DNA of 36,724 nt from Bacteroidales bacterium (GCA_028280405.1 JANQLW010000009.1:1-36724); one strand, 5' to 3'. Shown: positions 15,831-25,326, counted from the stretch's first letter. The notes: a model not told the origin generated them from the letters alone. Translations and numbers: made by a program.

Positions 15831-18428
15831 CTATTTAAATCTTTTCTTACTCGGAGTCATTTTATGTTCTCTTCTCATTTCGAAGATATCCGTACTAATA
15901 GAATAATCTCCAATTAAGTGCTTGCAGAAATAATCTGCATATAACCAGAACCCATATTCAGTATGCTGTCCCCATCCATGGGCACTACCCGGCATGATAA
16001 AGAAATCAAATCTTTTCTTCGCTTTCATTAATGCATTAGCCATTCTGAAAGTATTTCCCGGATGTACATTATTATCCTGATCACCCGTTACCAATAATAA
16101 TTTACCTCTAAGATTTTTGGCTAACTGCTGGTTCTTTTCAATGGCATAAACAAATTTAGAAGTACTATCTTTTTCATTGATGATTTCTTTCACTCCATGA
16201 TGCGTTTCACTCCACCATCTGTTATACATACTATTATCGTGGTTACCAGCACCTGAAATAGCTACTTTATAGAAATCAGGGTATTGACAAATTGCTGCAG
16301 TTGACATAAATCCACCACCTGAATGTCCGGTAATTCCAACTTTATCAATATCAATAAATTTGTGTTTATCTGCTAATTGCTCTACAATATATTTTTTATC
16401 AGCCAACCCATAATCTCTTAAATCACCATATCCATAATTATGATACCACTTAGAACGATCCGGATGGCCACCACGATTACCTAAAGTAACAACGATAAAT
16501 CCTAATTGAGCTAAACGATCTGTTCTGTCCATTCTGGTACTGAATGTTTTATTTACTGCTTCAGTTTGTGGGCCAGGGTATACATACTCAATAATCGGAT
16601 ACTTTTTATTAGGGTCAAAATCAAATGGTTTATACATTACACCATAGATATCTGTAATACCATCAGCAGCTTTAGCTACAAATGGTTCAGGGAATTGATA
16701 TCCCGCAGCAAATAAACTATTTAAATCAGCTTCTTCCAGTTTCATTACTAATTTGCCATTAGTATCTCTGATTTCAGAAACAGGAGCAGTATTCACTCTT
16801 GAATATGTATTTACAAAATATCTGTTAGTTCCGCTAAGTGTAGCACTGTGGCTAAAGTTTCCTTTATTCAATAAAGTAACAGTACCCCCATTTAAACTCA
16901 CTTTATAAAAGTGTCTGTAATAAGGATCTTCACCTGCTTCACGTGCATTTGCAGTAAAATATAAAATACGGTTTTTTTCATCACACTTAATAGCTCCAAA
17001 GCTAGAGAACCTTGCAGTACCAATACAGTGCCATGGGCCTTTAGTTAACTGTCTTTTAACATTCCCCTTATCGTCATATAAATACCAGTGGCACCATCCA
17101 TCTCTTTCAGACATGAATAAGAATTCTTTACCGCCACCAAGCATAATTGGAGTAGCTACCTCAACATAAGTATTCATACTTTCCTTAATAAGAACAGTAA
17201 CTTCTTCCGTATTTAAATCAACTTTGCAGAATTCATAATTATAACGGTTTCTACTATGACGGGAGAAATATAATTCATCTGAGTTTGGAGATAACCAAAC
17301 TGAAGGGCGGAACTCTTTAAACTGATCTTTAAATTCCCTTTGTTTACGAGGAATATGGATGCTTTGGTTATTGAATCTTTTAACATCAATGGTATCCACT
17401 GATTTATCATCCATATTGAAAACAAAAACACCAATTTCAGTTGGATCCTTTTCGCCCGGCATTTGATATTTATAAGAAATTAATTTGGGACGGGGTTGAG
17501 CCATAGAATTTACAACCCATAGTGATTTAAGGGCACGGTTATCTTTTTTAGTAATTACAAATCTTTTACTATTCGGCGACCAGATTATAAAAGCTCCTCT
17601 TCTCTTTTCTTTTTCTTCCTTAATTTTCTCTTCATCATCATTCATATTAAAATTATAGCCGGCACCCCATGCAAAATGCTCTATACCATCTGTAGTAAGC
17701 TGGTGTTCAACAATCGTTGAGTCTTCTTCATCTTCCATAGCTTTCAGATAATTTTCCTTATCCATATAATAAAGGTTGAAATCTTTAGAAAATACACAGT
17801 AAGTACTATCCGGGGATATACCATTAAACCACATAGGTTTTTTTTCTTCTTCTTTCCAATCTTTATTTTCGTAAAGCTGCCCGGTAGCAATATTATATTC
17901 TAAATGAAAAACTTTCTTTTTCTTTCCTTTTTTATCTTTGCCCTTTTTATCCTTTTTATCCTTTTTGGCTTTTTTCTTTTTATCATCTACTTTCGTAGTA
18001 TCTTTCTTTGGTTTTTCATCCTGAGTGCTTGTCACATCGAACTGAAAAACAGTATCTCCTTTTTTGAATTTAGGGTTAATTCTTGGCAAGTGCTGATAAT
18101 CATAAGGATCTTTGGTTATCAATGTAAGTTGTCTTGCCATTTCATGATTGTCAAATAATAATTTCTTTGACTTTTTGTCAAGATCAACGATATAGAAGTT
18201 TTCACCATTCGTGGTTTTGTAAGAGTACCAAAATTTATCACCACTTTCCAACCAGTTAGGGCGAACAAAAGTACTAAATACCATTTTTTTAATTTTTTCG
18301 GGCGAGAATCGCTCGGCCGCACGATAATTAGCCTCAGTTACTTCTTGCATTTGTGCAAATAACTGAGCATTAAACATCATCACTGCTACTAGCATGAAAG
18401 ATGTTAGCAGAAAAGTTTTCTTTCTCAT
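15831..18428 (-). CDS. S9B-type prolyl oligopeptidase / dipeptidyl-peptidase IV-like
   Basis: An exported serine peptidase of about 865 residues. I chose the ATG at 18428, which starts a signal peptide (MRKKTFLLTSFMLVAVMMF, ending LFAQ). The middle is a DPP-IV-type N-terminal beta-propeller (FIIWSPNSKRFVITKKDNR, PSVWLSPNSDELYFSRHSRN). The C-terminal hydrolase domain has GHSGGG (Ser near 703), GDQDNNVH (Asp near 785) and SAHGWG (His near 817). An unusual insert of about 40 residues near 135-175 is almost all Lys and Asp (DDKKKKAKKDKKDKK...), probably a flexible loop in the propeller. The gene stands alone with a good Bacteroidota promoter upstream and two terminator-like hairpins downstream. 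Its likely role is release of dipeptides from peptides in the periplasm. Confidence 0.93.
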   Translation of the reverse strand: MRKKTFLLTSFMLVAVMMFNAQLFAQMQEVTEANYRAAERFSPEKIKKMVFSTFVRPNWLESGDKFWYSYKTTNGENFYIVDLDKKSKKLLFDNHEMARQLTLITKDPYDYQHLPRINPKFKKGDTVFQFDVTSTQDEKPKKDTTKVDDKKKKAKKDKKDKKGKDKKGKKKKVFHLEYNIATGQLYENKDWKEEEKKPMWFNGISPDSTYCVFSKDFNLYYMDKENYLKAMEDEEDSTIVEHQLTTDGIEHFAWGAGYNFNMNDDEEKIKEEKEKRRGAFIIWSPNSKRFVITKKDNRALKSLWVVNSMAQPRPKLISYKYQMPGEKDPTEIGVFVFNMDDKSVDTIDVKRFNNQSIHIPRKQREFKDQFKEFRPSVWLSPNSDELYFSRHSRNRYNYEFCKVDLNTEEVTVLIKESMNTYVEVATPIMLGGGKEFLFMSERDGWCHWYLYDDKGNVKRQLTKGPWHCIGTARFSSFGAIKCDEKNRILYFTANAREAGEDPYYRHFYKVSLNGGTVTLLNKGNFSHSATLSGTNRYFVNTYSRVNTAPVSEIRDTNGKLVMKLEEADLNSLFAAGYQFPEPFVAKAADGITDIYGVMYKPFDFDPNKKYPIIEYVYPGPQTEAVNKTFSTRMDRTDRLAQLGFIVVTLGNRGGHPDRSKWYHNYGYGDLRDYGLADKKYIVEQLADKHKFIDIDKVGITGHSGGGFMSTAAICQYPDFYKVAISGAGNHDNSMYNRWWSETHHGVKEIINEKDSTSKFVYAIEKNQQLAKNLRGKLLLVTGDQDNNVHPGNTFRMANALMKAKKRFDFFIMPGSAHGWGQHTEYGFWLYADYFCKHLIGDYSISTDIFEMRREHKMTPSKKRFK

Positions 18429-18514
18429 AATAGTTTTATAGGTTTTTGTTATAAATACCACTCTTTAAGTAGCTTAGTTACCATTTAGTATGTTTGGGCA
18501 GTACAATTATATAG

Positions 18515-18546
18515 CAAATGTATTGTAAAGTGCTATGATTTACAAA
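18515..18546 (-). promoter_or_regulatory. Bacteroidota-type promoter of the S9B peptidase gene
   Basis: On the minus strand TTTG (18546-18543) is followed after 20 bp by TACATTTG (18522-18515). This matches the Bacteroidota housekeeping consensus of TTTG/TTG near -33 and TANNTTTG near -7. It predicts a start about 80 bp upstream of the ATG at 18428. For the divergent plus-strand gene at 18662 I see only a weak candidate (TATCTTTA near 18620). Confidence 0.65.
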
Positions 18547-18661
18547 TACGCCATCTTATTTTTCTACATATAAGACATTATTGAAGAGCTACCGTAAAAT
18601 TTTATATATATAGTTTTATTTATCTTTAAGACTTAGGTATGAATCAAATATTTATGTTCTT

Positions 18662-21600
18662 ATGAAAAAGAAAATTATTCTCTTTTTATTTGCATTTTTT
18701 TTCATTGCATTTACTGGCATTGCACAAAAGAAATCATCTGAAAACAAGTTAAAATCATCAACATTTTCAGGACTTAAATTCAGGAATATCGGCCCTGCAT
18801 TTATGTCTGGCAGAATTGCAGATATAGCAATTCATCCGCAAAATAATAGTATATGGTATGTAGCAGTAGGTTCCGGAGGCGTATGGAAAACCATTAATTC
18901 AGGAATTACTTTTAACCCCATTTTTGATCATCAACCTTCTTATTCCATTGGTTGTGTTACTATAGATCCGAACAACCCGCATATCATCTGGGTTGGGACA
19001 GGTGAAAATGTAAGTGGCCGACATGTAGGTTATGGAGATGGCATTTATAAAAGTGAAGATGGAGGAAAATCCTGGAAAAATATGGGGTTAAAACAATCGG
19101 AACACATTTCCAGAATTATTGTTCACCCCAAAAATTCAAACATCATCTGGGTGGCAGCTCAAGGGCCCTTATGGAGTAAAGGTGGTGAAAGAGGAATTTT
19201 TAAATCAACCGATGGAGGGAAAAGCTGGAAACAAACTCTTGGAGATAATGAATGGATAGGAGCTACCGATATTGTGATGGATCCCAGAAATCCGGATCGA
19301 TTATATGCAGCTTCATGGCAACGTCACCGAACAGTTGCAACTATTGTAAACGGAGGCCCCGGTTCAGGGATTTATAAATCGGAAGATGGAGGAAATACCT
19401 GGAAAAAGTTGACTAAAGGGCTTCCTGGAGGAAACTTAGGTAAAATATGTTTGGCAATATCTCCTCAAAAGCCGGATATTGTTTATGCCGACATAGAATT
19501 GAATCAGCGTACCGGAGGGTTTTATAAATCCACTGACAGAGGAGCCTCATGGAAAAAACAATCTAATACAGTTTCAGGAGGAACCGGCCCTCACTATTAT
19601 CAGGAACTTTATGCAGATCCGAATACATTTGACAGGGTGTATCTGGCAAACAACAGATTATTAGTTACGGATGATGGTGGTAAAAATTTCAGATATGTTA
19701 AAAATGTGAATAAACATGTGGATAACCATACGGTTGTTTTCAGAGAAGGAGAACCGGATTATTTGTTGGTCGGAACAGATGGAGGGATTTACGAATCATT
19801 TGATTTAGCAGAAAACTGGAGATACATTCAGAATTTACCTGTAACGCAGTTTTATAAAGTAGCTGTGGATGATGCAGAGCCTTTCTATAACATTTATGGT
19901 GGCACACAGGACAACTGTACACAAGGAGGCCCATCCAGAACTGATCGCAGCAGCGGAATCATTAGCATGGACTGGGAAATTGTTTTATTTGCAGATGGAC
20001 ACCAGCCAGCTACAGAACCCGGGAATCCGGATATTGTTTATGCAAACTGGCAACAAGGGAATTTGGTAAGAGCTGATCGCACTACCGGAGAATTTGTATA
20101 TATACAACCTATCCCGGAAGAAGGAGAAGTTTCTGAACGATTTAACTGGGATGCACCTATTTTAGTGAGCCCCCACTCCCCTACCCGTATTTATTTTGCC
20201 TCGCAGAGAGTCTGGAGGTCCGATAATCGTGGAGATAAATGGACTACTATTTCAGGAGACCTTACTAAAAATGAAGAAAGAATTACACTTCCGGTAATGG
20301 ATAAACAATGGAGTTATGATGCTCCTTGGGATTTGAGTGCCATGTCGAATTATAATACCATTACATCGCTTGCTGAATCTCCGATACAGGAAGGCCTTAT
20401 CTATGCAGGAACTGACGACGGGTTAATTCAGGTAACTGAAGATGGAGGAAAAAACTGGAGAAAAATTCCTGTAAACAAATTACCTGATGTTCCGGCCTCA
20501 GCATTTGTGAATGATATCAAAGCCGATTTATATGATGCAAACACTGTTTATATAGCTCTGGATAATCATAAATTCGGAGATTACAAACCTTATCTGTTTA
20601 AAAGTACTGATAGAGGGAAAAGCTGGAAATCTATTTCATCTAATATACCGGATAGAGATTTAGTATGGCGGATTGTACAGGATCATGTAAAACCTGAATT
20701 GTTTTTCTTAGCAACAGAATTTGGGATCTATTTCACCATTGATGCCGGAAAAGAATGGGTACAATTAAAAAATGGGATCCCTACCATTTCTTTCCGTGAT
20801 CTGGCCATTCAAAAAAGAGAAAATGATTTGGTAGGGGCATCATTTGGAAGAGGTTTTTTTGTTTTGGATGATTATTCACCATTACGTCATATCACTAAAG
20901 AAGAATTAAAGAAGGAGGCTATTTTATTCCCAACCCGAAAAGCCTGGTGGTATATGGAAAGAACTCCATTAGGCAGAGGGGGTGGAACATTTGGGGCTTC
21001 GTTTTATAGAGCTCCCAATCCACCCTTTGGTGCTGTTTTTACTTACTATTTAGGAAAGAGCTATCCAACTTTAAAGTCCGAACGTACAAAAAAAGAAAGT
21101 AAACTTATTAAAGCAGGAAAAGATGTTCCGTTTCCCGGATGGGATGCCCTGGATAAAGAGCTTACAGAAGAACCCGTAAAAGTTTGGCTAACAATTAAAG
21201 ATAAAGAAGGAAAGATCATTAATAAAATAAGTTGCCCTACGGGAAAAGGGATGCATCGCGTAAGCTGGAACCTAAGACATAAACCCGTTAATAAAATTGC
21301 AGCAGATGACGAAAGTAGTAGTGGCCGAAGAAGATTTTCTGGAGGTTATATGGTTGAACCGGGAACCTATTATGCAAGTTTATCGAAAATTGAGGATGGA
21401 AATGAAACCAAACTTACAAATGATATAGAAGTTGTGGTCGAACAAATGCGTAAAGGAGTACTCAAAGGATCTACACCATCACAAACAGTTGCTTTCTGGG
21501 AGAAATTAGCAAAGTTAAATGCTGAACGTTCATTAATGAATAAAAAATTATCCAAGGTAAAGCGTAAACTGGATAATATGCGTAAAGCATTAAAATTAGC

Positions 21601-21919
21601 TGACAAAGAGAACCCGGAACTCATCAAAAAACTATTTGAAATTAAGGAAGAATTAAATACCTTAGACATCAGACTTAATGGTTACAGCTCAAAAAGAAAA
21701 ATTGGAGAAAAAAATGCTCCATCGATAAGAAGCCGGATTTCAAATGCAAGTAGCGGGACCGGAAGTTCAACTTATGGGCCAACTCCAACACATATTCGTT
21801 CTTTAGAAATAGCTAACAAGGAACTATCAGTGGTTAATGAAATCATCGACCGCATCAGCAAAAAGCTAAAAAACTTGGAAAAGCAATTGATTGGTAGCGG
21901 GGCACCGTGGAGTTTGTAA
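18662..21919 (+). CDS. Exported Asp-box / VPS10-like beta-propeller protein
   Basis: A secreted protein of 1085 residues with a signal peptide (MKKKIILFLFAFFFIAF, ending GIAQ). It contains at least six Asp-boxes (S-x-D-x-G-x-x-W) near residues 131, 182, 240, 290, 592 and 648, for example SEDGGKSW, STDGGKSW and STDRGASW. These mark the blades of a sortilin/VPS10- or BNR-like propeller, probably two stacked ones. The C-terminal 300 residues have a strand-rich part, then a long helical coiled-coil stretch (LNAERSLMNKKLSKVKRKLDNM) and end in GSGAPWSL. Bacteroidota have many relatives annotated as VPS10 domain or WD40/YVTN/BNR proteins, with unknown role. No sialidase catalytic set is evident, so I do not call a glycosidase. 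It is transcribed divergently from the S9B peptidase gene. Confidence 0.85.
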   Translation: MKKKIILFLFAFFFIAFTGIAQKKSSENKLKSSTFSGLKFRNIGPAFMSGRIADIAIHPQNNSIWYVAVGSGGVWKTINSGITFNPIFDHQPSYSIGCVTIDPNNPHIIWVGTGENVSGRHVGYGDGIYKSEDGGKSWKNMGLKQSEHISRIIVHPKNSNIIWVAAQGPLWSKGGERGIFKSTDGGKSWKQTLGDNEWIGATDIVMDPRNPDRLYAASWQRHRTVATIVNGGPGSGIYKSEDGGNTWKKLTKGLPGGNLGKICLAISPQKPDIVYADIELNQRTGGFYKSTDRGASWKKQSNTVSGGTGPHYYQELYADPNTFDRVYLANNRLLVTDDGGKNFRYVKNVNKHVDNHTVVFREGEPDYLLVGTDGGIYESFDLAENWRYIQNLPVTQFYKVAVDDAEPFYNIYGGTQDNCTQGGPSRTDRSSGIISMDWEIVLFADGHQPATEPGNPDIVYANWQQGNLVRADRTTGEFVYIQPIPEEGEVSERFNWDAPILVSPHSPTRIYFASQRVWRSDNRGDKWTTISGDLTKNEERITLPVMDKQWSYDAPWDLSAMSNYNTITSLAESPIQEGLIYAGTDDGLIQVTEDGGKNWRKIPVNKLPDVPASAFVNDIKADLYDANTVYIALDNHKFGDYKPYLFKSTDRGKSWKSISSNIPDRDLVWRIVQDHVKPELFFLATEFGIYFTIDAGKEWVQLKNGIPTISFRDLAIQKRENDLVGASFGRGFFVLDDYSPLRHITKEELKKEAILFPTRKAWWYMERTPLGRGGGTFGASFYRAPNPPFGAVFTYYLGKSYPTLKSERTKKESKLIKAGKDVPFPGWDALDKELTEEPVKVWLTIKDKEGKIINKISCPTGKGMHRVSWNLRHKPVNKIAADDESSSGRRRFSGGYMVEPGTYYASLSKIEDGNETKLTNDIEVVVEQMRKGVLKGSTPSQTVAFWEKLAKLNAERSLMNKKLSKVKRKLDNMRKALKLADKENPELIKKLFEIKEELNTLDIRLNGYSSKRKIGEKNAPSIRSRISNASSGTGSSTYGPTPTHIRSLEIANKELSVVNEIIDRISKKLKNLEKQLIGSGAPWSL

Positions 21920-21956
21920 AAAAATCTTAGCGAATCTCAGCGCTTACTTTGCGTGG

Positions 21957-22012
21957 CTCTGCGTAATAATTTAAATAGTTGTTACGCGGAGAAAACGCAG
22001 ATTTACGCAGAG
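21957..22012. repeat. Dispersed intergenic inverted repeat
   Basis: CTCTGCGTAA (21957-21966) pairs with TTTACGCAGAG (22002-22012), with a further related copy (TTACGCGGAG) between them. The surrounding words (cttagcgaatctcagcgc, tttgcgtggctctgcg) belong to a repeat type often seen between genes in Bacteroidota. It follows the 1085-residue protein gene and could end its transcript. The rest of the gap up to the sigma gene shows no gene. Confidence 0.5.
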
Positions 22013-22166
22013 TGTAAATTAGTCATTCCGGGAGTGAGAATTTATATGATATTTTGACTGATAATCGGTATTATTAAGCTAAATTGTTAGCGGTTTTACT
22101 TCAATCAAATTTCTTTTTTTGAAATAATTTACCTTCTTTTGTCATCTGCAACAAATATTTTAGCTG

Positions 22167-22736
22167 ATGGCTGATAAAAACAGATCAGATAAAGATCTTT
22201 TAGTTCTCCTGATGAAACAGGAAGATACCGGAGCGTTCTGTGAAATCTATGAACGTTATTGGTCGTCTATGTATAATGGTGCTTTCAAAAGACTCAAAGA
22301 TAAAAATCAGTGTCAGGATATTGTTCAGAATGTTTTCATGGACCTCTGGAATCGTCGCGAAACTCTCAACATAAAAAATCTTTCCGGCTTTTTACATACC
22401 GCCGTAAAATTCCAAGTCTTTAAGCTCGTTTCAAGAAAGCAGGAACAACCAGCCTTTTTTGACCTTATTCAAATCATTTCAACCTCCCCCTTCCAGGCCG
22501 ATGGAAAGATCATTGAAAATGAATTGCAGGAACTATTGGAAAAATTCCTGTTAACTTTGCCCGAAAGCCGGAGAAAAATATTTGTAATGCATTATCTGGA
22601 AGATCTTTCAACACGTCAGATCGCCTCGCAATTGAATATTTCCCAAAAGACCGTCCAAAATCAGTTAAATACAGCCGAAAAACAACTTAAACAACGCCTG
22701 ACTCAATTCCTGGCACTGGTAATTCTGGGTATATAG
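22167..22736 (+). CDS. ECF RNA polymerase sigma factor (FecI-like)
   Basis: A 189-residue sigma-70 family factor with the two conserved parts of ECF sigmas. Region 2 lies near residues 25-95 (FCEIYERYWSSMYNGAFKRLKDKNQCQDIVQNVFMDLWNRR, ending in FLHTAVKFQVFKL). Region 4 lies near 125-185 (LPESRRKIFVMHYLEDLSTRQIASQLNISQKTVQNQL, a helix-turn-helix that contacts the -35 element). No C-terminal extension is present. In this phylum such genes sit directly before a FecR gene and an STN-bearing SusC, and that order holds here (FecR at 24069, SusC at 25327). It should direct transcription of the uptake genes when the anti-sigma releases it. A transposase module separates it from its FecR. Its own stop codon forms the edge of a repeat block. 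Confidence 0.95.
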   Translation: MADKNRSDKDLLVLLMKQEDTGAFCEIYERYWSSMYNGAFKRLKDKNQCQDIVQNVFMDLWNRRETLNIKNLSGFLHTAVKFQVFKLVSRKQEQPAFFDLIQIISTSPFQADGKIIENELQELLEKFLLTLPESRRKIFVMHYLEDLSTRQIASQLNISQKTVQNQLNTAEKQLKQRLTQFLALVILGI

Positions 22737-23170
22737 ATTAATTGCTTATCCCTTAAAGGGGAAAGCCGGGGACATCCGTATTTTTTTCTATTGATATTTA
22801 TTCCCTACGGGAAAGTAGTATCTGATTACCTTTGTATATTGTTTTTTTATTCTTGACTGACAGCTAACCCTATAGGAAAAATTTCATTGATTAAATCTAA
22901 AAAGAGATGAATTGAAAATCAATAAAGAAACCATAATCAAACAAATAGGTATAGCCCGTAGGGCTTTAAATATCAATAAAAAATGCATCCATTTACTCAT
23001 TTGCCCGTAGGACATTAACTTAAAAACCCGGATTGAGAGATAGACAAATTTTCGTTTTTGGCATTAATACATAAAAAGCTAAACCTTGAATAACTAAAGA
23101 GATCAATTGCGCCGCCCTTCAGGGCGGTGGACAGAAAGATAAAATATTATTAATGCAGGGCTTTAGCCCT
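22736..23170. repeat. REP-like palindrome cluster, left of transposase
   Basis: The gap between sigma factor and transposase is filled with short palindromes: TTCCCTACGGGAA (22801-22813), AGCCCGTAGGGCT (22953-22965), GCCCGTAGGAC (23003-23013), CCGCCC-TTCA-GGGCGG (23112-23127) and AGGGCTTTAGCCCT (23157-23170). Bases 22736-23013 form a unit repeated, in the same order and orientation, at 23652-23942 on the other side of the transposase. Short GC-rich palindromes next to an IS200-like transposase are the hallmark of REP sequences with their RAYT. No protein gene is visible. Confidence 0.75.
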
Positions 23171-23195
23171 TTTACAACAACAAAACACAATTATT

Positions 23196-23657
23196 ATGGC
23201 AAACACCTACACTCAATTATACATTCATTATGTATTTGCAGTACAAAACAGGCTTTCAGTCATCCATGAAAAATGGAAAATCGAATTATACAAATACATG
23301 AATGGTATTATCACGAAAGAAGGTCATAAACCATTTGCAATTAATGGAATGCCCGATCATGTCCATGTTCTTGTTAGCATGAACCCAAAACAAGCTCCTT
23401 CAGGTTTAATGTATCACATCAAGCGAAGTTCTTCGCTATGGATAAATCAAAACCGCTTAGTGCAGGATCGATTTTCATGGCAGGAAGGCTTTGGAGCATT
23501 TTCATATGGGAAATCTCAAATACCGGACATCGCCAAATACATCGAAAACCAGCAAGATCATCATCATAAAAAAACATTCTATGAAGAATATCTTGAATTT
23601 TTAAAAGCGTTTGAAATAGAATATGATGAACGTTATATTTTTAAACCACTTGATTAA
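23196..23657 (+). CDS. IS200/IS605-like REP-associated tyrosine transposase
   Basis: A 153-residue Y1 HUH single-strand transposase. The metal-binding HUH motif is in GMPDHVHVLV (His-Val-His), and the catalytic tyrosine is in IPDIAKYIENQQDHH. The N-terminus (TQLYIHYVFAVQNRLSVI) and the RFSWQEGFGAFSYGKSQ segment match the family, and the length is complete, so it may be active. It lies alone between two direct blocks of short palindromes, without a TnpB partner, which fits a RAYT rather than a classic IS605. The 3' end of its reading frame already belongs to the right repeat block. The insertion splits the sigma/anti-sigma pair of the second uptake locus. Confidence 0.93.
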   Translation: MANTYTQLYIHYVFAVQNRLSVIHEKWKIELYKYMNGIITKEGHKPFAINGMPDHVHVLVSMNPKQAPSGLMYHIKRSSSLWINQNRLVQDRFSWQEGFGAFSYGKSQIPDIAKYIENQQDHHHKKTFYEEYLEFLKAFEIEYDERYIFKPLD

Positions 23658-23942
23658 TTGTTTATCTCCTAACGGGGAATGGTGTTTTTCATAACGGATA
23701 TTTTCTATTCATATTTATTCCCTACGGGAAAGATATGATTCTATTATTTTTTTGTATTGCTCATTTATTCCTGCCTGCCAGGCAACCCCATAGGAAAAAT
23801 TTAATTGATTAAACGTAAAAAGAAATGAACTGCAAATCAATAAAGAAAATACAATCAAATAAATAGACATAGCCCGTAGGGCTTTAATATCAATAAAAAA
23901 GAGGCATCTATTTATTCATTTGCCCGTAGGGCATCAACAAAA
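23652..23942. repeat. REP-like palindrome cluster, right of transposase
   Basis: This is a near-copy of 22736-23013 in direct orientation, starting within the transposase stop codon region. It contains TTCCCTACGGGAA (23718-23730), AGCCCGTAGGGCT (23871-23883) and GCCCGTAGGGC (23932-23942), with similar spacing. It differs from the left block by many substitutions and small indels, so the duplication is not recent. From 23943 to the FecR start at 24069 I see no further element. Confidence 0.75.
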
Positions 23943-24068
23943 TTTATTCAGGCTTACTGATCAATATAAGCCTGGTATTTTCATACGTATAAACAGCAAC
24001 AGAAAAAAATATTCCATCCCTCTTGGGACATTTTTCAATTTTTGGTACTTATATATAAACGCTTTATT

Positions 24069-25151
24069 ATGAAAAATAAGTTTCATCATACACATCTTCT
24101 TCAAATCATTGAAAAATATCTTTCGGGAAGGGCCACGAAAAAGGAAAAGGACTTTCTCGAATCTTATTATGATTATTTTGAAAAAGAACCAGCCATCCTT
24201 GATACACTCACTCCCACTGAGAAAATGAAATTGAAAAACCGGATGCAACAGCATATCTTAGCACAGATTGAAAAGAAACAAAGGCCAATGATTCCTTTAT
24301 GGAAAAAGGCAGGCCGCATCGCAGCCATTGTAGCCGTATTCATCAGTTTGGCCCTTTTAACCAGAGAATACATTTTCTTACCGGAACAAACTGCAGAAAT
24401 TGAAGCGGTTGTTGAGATAAAAACGACCGCTAAAGAAGGAAAGCCCCTGAACCTTTACCTTGCAGATGGCAGTATAGTGATATTAAACGGAGGTAGTTCG
24501 CTCACCTATAAAAGTGCTTTTCCTGATTCAATCCGGGAAGTCCACCTGCTTGGCGAAGCCTATTTTGACATTAGCCATAATCCGGCAAAGCCTTTTATCG
24601 TGCATAGCGGCAAAGTCCGGACACGTGTCCTTGGAACAGCTTTCAATGTAAAAGCCTATCCCGGACAGGAAGAAATTCTGGTAAGGGTCATAAGGGGTAA
24701 AGTCAGGGTGGATGCTCCCGAAGAAGAAAAGCTCCATCTTGATGAGAATGCTCAATCAGCTACTGGAAATCTTAGTATAAAGAAACAGTCGGAAAGTATA
24801 ACCCTGACTCCTGATGAACAAATTGCCTACAATACTACTACCGGAGATTTCAGCTATAGTAAAATGAAAGCGGCACCCATTGTCACTTCCTGGAAACCGG
24901 CTGAGTATACGATGGATAACCTCAACATGGCACAGGCAACCCGGATTATTGCTACTCGCTTTGGGAAAAAGATTGAATTTGAAAACCCCAAACTCAAAAA
25001 TAAAAGGATCACCGCCAGCTTTTTTGAAGAAGACCCATTGGAAGAACTATTGACTGTTATCTGTGGAGTTAGTAAATGTTCTTATTCCATCCGGGGAAAT
25101 ACGATCATTATCAAAGATAAAGAGAATAATCCAGAGGAAAAAAGCAATTAG
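24069..25151 (+). CDS. FecR family anti-sigma factor
   Basis: A 360-residue inner-membrane regulator. I chose the ATG at 24069 over an upstream TTG. The cytoplasmic N-terminus (LQIIEKYLSGRATKKEKDFLE) would bind the ECF sigma encoded at 22167. One membrane helix (GRIAAIVAVFISLALL) lies near residues 80-97. The periplasmic FecR domain has TTAKEGKPLNLYLADGSIVILNG-type strands, GEAYFDISHNPAKPFIV and RTRVLGTAFNVKAYPGQEE. The C-terminal DUF4974-like domain is around NMAQATRIIATRFGKKIEFEN and ends with sequence resembling the STN fold (FFEEDPLEELLTVICG). SusC follows 175 bp later. With the sigma gene it forms a trans-envelope switch that senses loading of the SusC channel. Confidence 0.95.
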   Translation: MKNKFHHTHLLQIIEKYLSGRATKKEKDFLESYYDYFEKEPAILDTLTPTEKMKLKNRMQQHILAQIEKKQRPMIPLWKKAGRIAAIVAVFISLALLTREYIFLPEQTAEIEAVVEIKTTAKEGKPLNLYLADGSIVILNGGSSLTYKSAFPDSIREVHLLGEAYFDISHNPAKPFIVHSGKVRTRVLGTAFNVKAYPGQEEILVRVIRGKVRVDAPEEEKLHLDENAQSATGNLSIKKQSESITLTPDEQIAYNTTTGDFSYSKMKAAPIVTSWKPAEYTMDNLNMAQATRIIATRFGKKIEFENPKLKNKRITASFFEEDPLEELLTVICGVSKCSYSIRGNTIIIKDKENNPEEKSN

Positions 25152-25214
25152 CAAACACTATTTTTAATCATCAAATATGAAATCAATGAAAAAAAATAAG
25201 ATCGTTTACGAACC

Positions 25215-25275
25215 GCCTTAAACAAGGCTGTATGAAAAGCAAAAAAATCCCGGACGGTAGGCACACCACCCGGGA
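25215..25275 (+). promoter_or_regulatory. Two hairpins in the susC leader
   Basis: Between FecR and SusC lie a small hairpin GCCTT-AAAC-AAGGC (25215-25228) and a larger one with TCCCGG (25248-25253) against CCGGGA (25270-25275) and an inner GGT/ACC pair. The second covers a possible 19-codon reading frame (MKSKKIPDGRHTTREKDLF). They could form a leader structure controlling SusC translation. No U-run follows, so they are not standard terminators. Confidence 0.35.
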
Positions 25276-25326
25276 AAAAGACTTGTTCTAAATAATCCAT
25301 TTAACTATTTAAAACTTTACAAATTT

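Noticed and set aside
18662..21919. Sialidase or other glycosidase, because of Asp-boxes
   Set aside because: Asp-boxes are structural and shared with sortilin-like proteins; I see no arginine triad or acid/base set typical of sialidases.
22736..23942. CRISPR array suggested by repeated GCCCGTAGGGC units
   Set aside because: Units are short palindromes at irregular spacing, the flanking sequence is itself duplicated, and no cas gene is present; REP sequences with a RAYT explain it.
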